The translations under genes were made by a program, and so were the position numbers. From JAYFNU01 sp964460755 (GTDB taxonomy: Bacteria > Bacillota > Clostridia > Oscillospirales > Ruminococcaceae): a stretch of 21,923 nucleotides of DNA. Below the pieces are notes generated by a model, which was not told the origin of the DNA, ran no database searches, and saw nothing but the letters and a program-made list of their open reading frames with translations. Shown here in pieces: positions 1 through 4,861 of this stretch (the stretch's first letter is position 1; every line of letters begins with the position of its first letter). The stretch covers positions 1-21,923 of the forward strand of contig CAYWQL010000024.1 in the NCBI GenBank assembly GCA_964460755.1, in the 5' to 3' direction.

Positions 1-73
1 TTTAATTAAAAATGGGCAAAAAAGCGCGTGATACAACAAAAATTCAATGCATATATTAAAATAAAAAAAACTC

Positions 74-102
74 TTTTAAAAAATCACGAAAACTGTTATA
101 CT
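74..102 (+). promoter_or_regulatory. Putative sigma-A promoter for the diguanylate cyclase gene
   Basis: An extended -10 (TG at 94-95, one base, then TATACT at 97-102) lies about 28 bases upstream of the ATG at 131. The -35 position (74-79, TTTTAA) is poor, so the call rests on the extended -10. A second TATAAT at 112-117 is too close to the start codon to be the main promoter unless the mRNA is almost leaderless. Confidence 0.35.
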
Positions 103-130
103 GAATTTAGTTATAATTATGTGATGAAGC

Positions 131-1252
131 ATGGTATTTGATTTGAAAAAGAAGTCATTTTTGGGAAAAATTAAACAGCTTTCTCACCGCAGAAATCGTT
201 ATTTTAACGAAGCGAAGGTTGAAATAGCGTCGAGAAACATAAAAACCATGAAGCTTGCCTGCTTCTTTGGCTTTATTTTGTTGGCTTTTCTCGGATTTCT
301 TTCGCCGCTTATTCTCGAAGGCTGGCGAGTGACCTTCGGTTATGTGCTCCTTCTCGTCGCCGACCTTGTTTTCTTTGTTTTGTCGCATATTCTCGGCAGT
401 CAAAAGGAGCTTAACTGTGTCAAAATCAGAACGCTTTGTCTCTTGTTTTATTGTGTTTTTTTGACGCTGATAATTATCAGGGGGATTGTTTCATATCCGG
501 ATGAACCTGATACGTTTTTAGTGATAGGCCTTGTGCTTATGTCGTTTATGTTTACCCTTCGCCCGCTTTTGGTGACCGCGATTTCGCTTTTTTTTAGTGT
601 GGTGTTTATCCTCCTTTGCATACAATTCAAAGCTCCCGAGTGCGTTTCACACGATATATACCACACTATTATCGGGTTTGCTATTGCGCGAATGATATCC
701 GACGTTATGTTCAGCTTTAAAATAAGAGATTATTTCTTCAGCAAAAAGCTTTTGAAATCAAGTCAAGAGGACTCCCTTACAGGCGTACTCAACAAGGCGG
801 GCTGCGAAAGCAGCTGCACCGAGTTTTTTGATTCAAAAGCGACAAGTGACCCATACACGCTTTTCGTAATTGACGTCGACAATTTCAAGTCGATTAACGA
901 CAGCTTCGGACATCAGTGCGGAGATAAGCTGCTTACCATTGTCGGCAATAGTCTTTTGAAGGTGTTTAGAAGCAGCGACGTTGTCGGACGTATCGGCGGC
1001 GACGAGTTCTGTGTGCTTATGAAAAACACAAGCAATATTGATACCGTCATTGTTAAAGCCGAGGCGATAAATCGAGTCGTCGGCGAAGAGACGAGAAGCG
1101 AAATCAAGATACCGATAACCTGCAGCATCGGAATAGCCGTAGGACAGAATAACGACAAAGAATTTAAAGAGGTTTTCAGCATTGCTGACAAATCGCTGTA
1201 CCGCGCGAAGAGCGAAGGAAAAAACAACTATATTATTGATCTTATAGAGTAA
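131..1252 (+). CDS. Membrane-anchored GGDEF diguanylate cyclase
   Basis: Predicted to make cyclic di-GMP from two GTP at the inner face of the membrane. The 373-residue protein has a short basic cytoplasmic N-terminus, then five or six hydrophobic helices (about 41-60, 66-84, 101-120, 128-143, 145-164 and possibly 178-197), then a complete GGDEF domain from about 210. The active-site loop is GGDEF at 289-293, preceded by the metal/substrate region IDVDNFKSIND. An RxxD motif (RSSD, 280-283) sits exactly five residues before GGDEF, which is the usual inhibitory I-site, so feedback inhibition by c-di-GMP is likely. The membrane part resembles a sensor module, but I do not recognise its ligand class. 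The ATG at 131 has an in-frame stop just upstream and no good Shine-Dalgarno; Met40 is a weaker alternative. No terminator is seen before the tRNA promoter. Confidence 0.9.
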   Translation: MVFDLKKKSFLGKIKQLSHRRNRYFNEAKVEIASRNIKTMKLACFFGFILLAFLGFLSPLILEGWRVTFGYVLLLVADLVFFVLSHILGSQKELNCVKIRTLCLLFYCVFLTLIIIRGIVSYPDEPDTFLVIGLVLMSFMFTLRPLLVTAISLFFSVVFILLCIQFKAPECVSHDIYHTIIGFAIARMISDVMFSFKIRDYFFSKKLLKSSQEDSLTGVLNKAGCESSCTEFFDSKATSDPYTLFVIDVDNFKSINDSFGHQCGDKLLTIVGNSLLKVFRSSDVVGRIGGDEFCVLMKNTSNIDTVIVKAEAINRVVGEETRSEIKIPITCSIGIAVGQNNDKEFKEVFSIADKSLYRAKSEGKNNYIIDLIE

Positions 1253-1292
1253 AATATTTTTTAAAAAACGCGATAAAACAACCTGTTTGTAG

Positions 1293-1321
1293 TTGACACA
1301 AGGGCTATTATCTGTTAATAT
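1293..1321 (+). promoter_or_regulatory. Strong promoter of the tRNA operon
   Basis: A consensus -35 TTGACA (1293-1298), a 17-bp spacer and an extended -10 (TG 1313-1314, TAATAT 1316-1321) precede the first tRNA. Transcription should begin near G1328. The 16 bases 1319-1334 are identical to the same register of the rplS promoter. Confidence 0.75.
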
Positions 1322-1352
1322 ATTAAAGCTTGCAAAAATCGTATTTTAGCAA

Positions 1353-1429
1353 GGGCCTTTAGCTCAGTTGGTTAGAGCAACCGGCTCATAACCGGTTGGT
1401 CCGGGGTTCGAGTCCCTGAAGGCCCACCA
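1353..1429 (+). tRNA. tRNA with CAT anticodon (elongator Met or Ile2)
   Basis: A full cloverleaf: the 7-bp acceptor stem GGGCCTT/AAGGCCC is perfectly paired, the anticodon stem ACCGG/CCGGT is perfect with loop CTCATAA, and the discriminator A is followed by an encoded CCA (1427-1429). Position 1 pairs with 72, so it is not the initiator. The anticodon alone cannot separate elongator tRNA-Met from tRNA-Ile2, whose CAT is modified to lysidine by TilS. First of four tandem tRNAs. Confidence 0.95.
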
Positions 1430-1434
1430 CATTT

Positions 1435-1510
1435 AGGGGTATAGCTCAGCTGGTAGAGCAGCGGTCTCCAAAACCGCGTGCCGAGGGTTCGAATCCTTCT
1501 GCCCCTGCCA
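1435..1510 (+). tRNA. tRNA-Trp (CCA)
   Basis: Acceptor stem AGGGGTA/TGCCCCT (one G·T pair), anticodon stem GCGGT/ACCGC around loop CTCCAAA (anticodon CCA), discriminator G, encoded CCA at 1508-1510. It starts 5 nt after the previous tRNA and is followed by seven T residues before the next. Confidence 0.96.
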
Positions 1511-1517
1511 TTTTTTT

Positions 1518-1594
1518 GGCCCGGTAGTTCAGTTGGTTAGAACGCTAGCCTGTCACGCTAGAGGTCATGAGTTCGAGCCTCATTCGGGTCGCCA
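1518..1594 (+). tRNA. tRNA-Asp (GTC)
   Basis: Acceptor stem GGCCCGG/TCGGGTC with two G·T wobbles, anticodon stem CTAGC/GCTAG around loop CTGTCAC (anticodon GTC), discriminator G73 as expected for Asp identity, encoded CCA at 1592-1594. Confidence 0.96.
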
Positions 1595-1598
1595 CCTT

Positions 1599-1674
1599 GC
1601 TGTTGTAGCTCAGTTGGCAGAGCACGTCATTGGTAATGACGAGGTCGGCAGTTCGAATCTGCTCAACAGCTCCA
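1599..1674 (+). tRNA. tRNA-Thr (GGT)
   Basis: Acceptor stem GCTGTTG/CAACAGC is perfect, anticodon loop TTGGTAA (anticodon GGT) is on a GTCAT/ATGAC stem, and CCA is encoded at 1672-1674. Last tRNA of the unit, 18 nt before the terminator stem. Confidence 0.96.
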
Positions 1675-1691
1675 CAACAGTAAATGCCAAG

Positions 1692-1721
1692 AAAAAAGCT
1701 CGGAATTATCCGAGCTTTTTT
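1692..1721 (+). terminator. Rho-independent terminator of the tRNA operon
   Basis: A 12-bp perfect inverted repeat (AAAAAAGCTCGG at 1692-1703, CCGAGCTTTTTT at 1710-1721) around a 6-nt loop, ending in a T run. The A/T arms could also allow termination on the other strand. Confidence 0.93.
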
Positions 1722-1741
1722 GTTGTTAAACAGAAATAATA

Positions 1742-1770
1742 TAGACACTGTTTTTTGGGCATGATATACT
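1742..1770 (+). promoter_or_regulatory. Promoter of the acyltransferase gene
   Basis: TAGACA (1742-1747), a 17-bp spacer and TATACT (1765-1770) with an extended TG at 1762-1763. It lies directly after the tRNA terminator, so the acyltransferase is a separate unit. Confidence 0.6.
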
Positions 1771-1802
1771 ATTTATGTATTTAATATGATAGGAATAAAA
1801 TA

Positions 1803-2837
1803 ATGTTTAAAAAGAGACACAGCGCAATAACAAAAGGGGCGGCGGTTATTTTTTTGTTGCTTCATCATATGCTTTTGTTTGATGCGAATAGAAGCGGCAT
1901 AACATTTTTGCCATTTTCCAAGGATTTGAGCGTGACACTTGGGCTTTTCTTCAAGGTTTGTCTTCCGATATTCATTTTTATCAGTGCTTACGGTCTTGCT
2001 ATAGCTTATCGTGATAATCCGCAAAAAGGTTTTGCGCCTGCAAGAGCCGCGCGGCTTATGCTGAATTACTGGGTAATTTTTGTTGTTACCATTATTGCTG
2101 TATTAATAAACGGCGAAGACATTGGTATGGTTTATGGAAAGGGTATTACGGGAGCAATAAACGCATTATTTGATTTTCTTGGATTATCCTGTGCGCTTGG
2201 AACACCAACGCTTTGCGCGATATGGTGGTATATGTTTTTTGCTCTACTAATAATATTTATTGTGCCTATTGTGTGCAGGGTCTATAATTCAGTCGGCGCT
2301 TCATTTGCGGTGGCGGCGTGCATTATTCTTCTTGCGTATGGAAATCAAGAGAGCTCAATTCATTATCTTTGTTCCGTTGTGCTTGGCGTATGCTTTGCGC
2401 TCGGCGATTATTTCACAAAAATCACAAAAGCAGGCTTATTTAAGAGCGCGGCGCTCAACACTGCTTTTCGAATTTTGATTGAAATAGTACTTTTTGCCGT
2501 TTTGTTTTACACAAGGACTTTTATGGAGCTGCTTGCGTTGTCGGATATGCTATTGCCTATAGTTGTTTCGCTTTTGGCGTATGACGTTTTGTGCAATATT
2601 CCGCTGTTAAACAGGTTTCTTGAATACCTCGGCAATAATTCTCTTTATATTTTTCTTACCCACTATCTTTTACAAACCAAATTTGCGAGCGACATAGTTT
2701 TTGCTTTGAAAAATATATGGCTTTGCACTATTGTGCTTCTGGCGCTTACAGTGGTTCTTTGCTTGGCACTGGAGTGGATAAAAAAAGCAACAAAATATAA
2801 TTTGCTTGTAAAAAACGTATTCGATAAGCTTTCGTAG
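1803..2837 (+). CDS. Integral membrane acyltransferase (acyltransferase 3 family)
   Basis: The 344-residue, almost wholly hydrophobic protein has about ten transmembrane segments and the hallmarks of the acyltransferase-3 family: an N-terminal helix ending in a His-His pair (H21-H22), SAYGLAI at 61-67, and a late helix of the form LEYLGNNSLYIFLTH (273-287). Members O-acetylate extracytoplasmic sugars, peptidoglycan or exopolysaccharide, using cytoplasmic acetyl-CoA. The target cannot be read from the sequence. An AGGA-type Shine-Dalgarno sits about 8 nt before the ATG. The gene has its own promoter, is convergent with the glycosylase gene, and looks more AT-rich than the right half of the window; this could mean acquisition but is not strong evidence. 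Confidence 0.8.
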   Translation: MFKKRHSAITKGAAVIFLLLHHMLLFDANRSGITFLPFSKDLSVTLGLFFKVCLPIFIFISAYGLAIAYRDNPQKGFAPARAARLMLNYWVIFVVTIIAVLINGEDIGMVYGKGITGAINALFDFLGLSCALGTPTLCAIWWYMFFALLIIFIVPIVCRVYNSVGASFAVAACIILLAYGNQESSIHYLCSVVLGVCFALGDYFTKITKAGLFKSAALNTAFRILIEIVLFAVLFYTRTFMELLALSDMLLPIVVSLLAYDVLCNIPLLNRFLEYLGNNSLYIFLTHYLLQTKFASDIVFALKNIWLCTIVLLALTVVLCLALEWIKKATKYNLLVKNVFDKLS

Positions 2838-2896
2838 ACCCAAAAGAAAAAATCCAGAATCTATGTTAGGATTATTAAGTCTCATTTAACCGTAGC

Positions 2897-3703
2897 CTAC
2901 TTAAGTATGCCTGACGTCCTTGCGTAGTGAAATATGTACTGCTGTGCAATTCCAGCGTAGGGGAGGGCGAAATCGGGAAGCCCGTCAGGGTAAAGCGCGG
3001 TCATGGCACGATTTATCCAAACGTCTCGCGGAAATGCGTCGTAACGTTTCGCGCCGAAAAGAAGTGTGCAATCAGCGACCTTCGGTCCGACTCCCGTTAT
3101 TTTCATAAGCTCGCGCCTTGCTTCGTCAAGCGAGGCGCTTTTTATTACTTCAATGGAAATTGATTTGCTTTCATATTTTTGCGCCGCGTCGATAATGTAC
3201 CGAGCGCGAAAGCCGCTCCTTATCGGGGCTAAATCTTCAGGCGAAAGGGAGGAAAGAGCGGCAGACGTGGGGAAAAGGAAGACATCGCCTTGTTTTTCGC
3301 CGGCGAGCTCGCACAGTCGCTCTATAATGCCGCTAATCCGAGGTATATTGTTGTTTTGAGATATAATAAAGCTTACGAGCGTTTCAAAAAAAGGTTGATT
3401 GAGAACGCGTATACCACGTGCGTAGGCGATGGCCGTTTTAAGAATTTGGTCGCGGGAAAGAATATCCTTGACTTTATTGTAATTTACGTCGAGAGCAAAA
3501 TATTTTTCGATTAAAGGGCGGTCTTGTTGAGAACAATTAAGAAAGGTGAAGTCGGTTCCGTTCTGTTTGACGGCAACTGCGAGGTTTTCTATTATACCCG
3601 AAAAAATATCGTCCTCAGTTTTTCTCCAGCGAAAGCATTGACCGCAGAAAAGCGCTTGATTTAAATCCAAATCCGGGATTGTAATTGTAATTGTGTCGCC
3701 CAA
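2897..3703 (-). CDS. 8-oxoguanine DNA glycosylase/AP lyase, OGG1 type
   Basis: Base-excision repair enzyme expected to remove 8-oxoguanine opposite cytosine and nick the abasic site. The 268 residues follow OGG1 order: an N-terminal domain with GQCFRW (21-26), SQNNNI (115-120) opening the HhH-GPD fold, then the helix-hairpin-helix ITGVGPKVADC with catalytic Lys208 and the catalytic Asp227 in PRDVW. This pattern separates it from AlkA (no lysine) and from Nth/MutY (no Fe-S cysteines here). The start is TTG at 3701-3703, fixed by a good Shine-Dalgarno on the minus strand (AGGCGGTG, complement of 3712-3719) eight bases away; no in-frame ATG lies upstream. The gene is monocistronic and divergent from rlmB. 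Confidence 0.88.
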   Translation of the reverse strand: MGDTITITIPDLDLNQALFCGQCFRWRKTEDDIFSGIIENLAVAVKQNGTDFTFLNCSQQDRPLIEKYFALDVNYNKVKDILSRDQILKTAIAYARGIRVLNQPFFETLVSFIISQNNNIPRISGIIERLCELAGEKQGDVFLFPTSAALSSLSPEDLAPIRSGFRARYIIDAAQKYESKSISIEVIKSASLDEARRELMKITGVGPKVADCTLLFGAKRYDAFPRDVWINRAMTALYPDGLPDFALPYAGIAQQYIFHYARTSGILK

Positions 3704-3735
3704 AATTAAATCACCGCCTATACAATGTTAGGGTT

Positions 3736-3744
3736 ATTATATCA
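3736..3744 (-). promoter_or_regulatory. Putative promoter of the glycosylase gene
   Basis: Read on the minus strand, TGATATAAT is an exact consensus -10 with extended TG. It lies about 33 bases before the TTG start. The -35 region (3759-3764) is poor. Confidence 0.45.
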
Positions 3745-4041
3745 TATTGTAACGCTAATTTTCTTTGGCAACACTCAAACTTGTGAAATAAATATCAGCC
3801 AAGAATAATTTTTCAACTGGCTGTTAACAAATAATTAATAATATTCATTAATTCTTAAAATATTCAGTTTATTAACATTTTGAGTTTACGGTAAAATAAG
3901 CTTTTTAAACATTTTCAACCGACTTTTCAACAATGAAGATGAATATTTTATAGATTACGGAACGTATAGAAATATTTTTTTGATATTTCAAGAAAAAATT
4001 CGTCTTTTAATCTCTTATTATTTTATTTTTTAAGTAATGTA

Positions 4042-4050
4042 TGTTATAAT
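4042..4050 (+). promoter_or_regulatory. Promoter of rlmB and the downstream pseudo-ATPase gene
   Basis: TGTTATAAT is an exact extended -10 (TG 4042-4043, TATAAT 4045-4050), 40 bases before the GTG start. The -35 position is T-rich (TTTATT at 4022-4027). Confidence 0.6.
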
Positions 4051-4089
4051 TTTTCTCAAACGATAATTTATGGAATACGGAGTATATCT

Positions 4090-4851
4090 GTGGAAATAAA
4101 CGAACAACAAAAAAATGAAGTTGTCTTTGGAAAGAATGCGGTAACCGAGCTTATCAAGAGCGCTGAGTCAGTAGATACGCTTTTTGTGAGCGGCGACGCG
4201 GGGGATAAGTCGATAAGCTATATCGTTTCGCTCGCAAAAGAAAAAGGCGCGGTTGTAAAGCAGGTTCACCCCGCTAAGCTTCAAAAGCTTTGCGGAAGCG
4301 ATAAGCACCAAAATGTTGCGGTTTTCGCGACCATATGCGACTATTGTGAGCTTGAAGATATTTTTAACAGAGCGAAGGAGCGTGGGGAAGCGCCGTTTAT
4401 CCTTATAGCCGACGGAATAGAAGACCCGCACAACTTGGGCGCGATAATAAGAACGGCAGAATGCGTCGGAGCGCACGGAATTATAATTCCTAAGCGTCAC
4501 GGCTGTTCGGTGACCTCGTCGGTGCATAGAACCTCAGCGGGCGCGGTGAGCCACATTTTGATTATGCGGGCGGTTAACCTTGCGTCCACTATACGCGAAA
4601 TTAAAGAAAAAGGCGTTTTTTGCTATTGCGCTGACGCCGACGGCGAAAGCTGTTATAGGACGGATATGACCGGGGCGTGCGCCTTGGTTGTCGGTTCAGA
4701 GGGCTTTGGAGTGTCAAGGCTGACGAGAGATTTGTGCGACGTCGTAGTAAGCCTTCCGATGAAGGGAGAAATCAATTCGCTCAACGCCTCGGTAGCCGCG
4801 GGCGTGCTTATGTACGAGATTAGACGGCAAAGAGATATTAAAGAAAGGTAG
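4090..4851 (+). CDS. rlmB: 23S rRNA (guanosine-2'-O-)-methyltransferase RlmB, TrmH/SpoU family
   Basis: SAM-dependent SPOUT enzyme that 2'-O-methylates a 23S rRNA guanosine (G2251 in E. coli numbering). The 253 residues have the small N-terminal RNA-binding domain (VFGKNAVTE near 12-20, HQNVAV at 73-78) followed by the trefoil-knot domain with all three SpoU motifs: motif 1 at 110-124 (N115, R121), motif 2 GSEGFGVSR at 202-210, and motif 3 around LPMKGEINSLNAS (222-234). The start is GTG at 4090, with GGAG at 4078-4081 as ribosome site. The next gene begins 10 bp after the stop, so the two are probably co-transcribed. Closely related TrmH-family methyltransferases are the only realistic alternative. 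Confidence 0.92.
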   Translation: MEINEQQKNEVVFGKNAVTELIKSAESVDTLFVSGDAGDKSISYIVSLAKEKGAVVKQVHPAKLQKLCGSDKHQNVAVFATICDYCELEDIFNRAKERGEAPFILIADGIEDPHNLGAIIRTAECVGAHGIIIPKRHGCSVTSSVHRTSAGAVSHILIMRAVNLASTIREIKEKGVFCYCADADGESCYRTDMTGACALVVGSEGFGVSRLTRDLCDVVVSLPMKGEINSLNASVAAGVLMYEIRRQRDIKER

Positions 4852-4861
4852 GCTCTTTTTT

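Larger units (their letters stand above)
3704..4089. other. AT-rich divergent intergenic region
   Basis: This 386-bp gap holds the minus-strand promoter of the glycosylase at its left end and the rlmB promoter at its right end. The middle (about 3770-4020) is very AT-rich. I see no credible ORF, no GC-rich RNA fold and no terminator in it; the runs of TTAAT/ATTAA are what such composition gives. Confidence 0.6.

Noticed and set aside
1511..1517. Seven T residues after tRNA-Trp, resembling a terminator tail
   Set aside because: The tract is separated from the acceptor stem by GCCA and two more tRNAs follow at once; simple processing spacer is the better reading.
1533..1748. Open frames on both strands across the tRNA-Asp and tRNA-Thr genes
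   Set aside because: They are made only of tRNA sequence and the terminator; no ribosome site and no recognisable protein.
1595..1840. Possible integration site at the 3' end of tRNA-Thr, since an AT-rich acyltransferase gene follows
   Set aside because: No repeat of the tRNA 3' end downstream, no integrase, and a normal terminator and promoter separate the two.
2838..2896. Bidirectional terminator between the convergent acyltransferase and glycosylase genes
   Set aside because: Only short AATCC/GGATT and TTAAG/CTTAA arms with long loops and no T run; I cannot support a terminator.
3704..4089. Small RNA or replication-like AT-rich element between the divergent genes
   Set aside because: No GC-containing fold, no iterons and no DnaA-box cluster were seen; composition alone explains the repeats.
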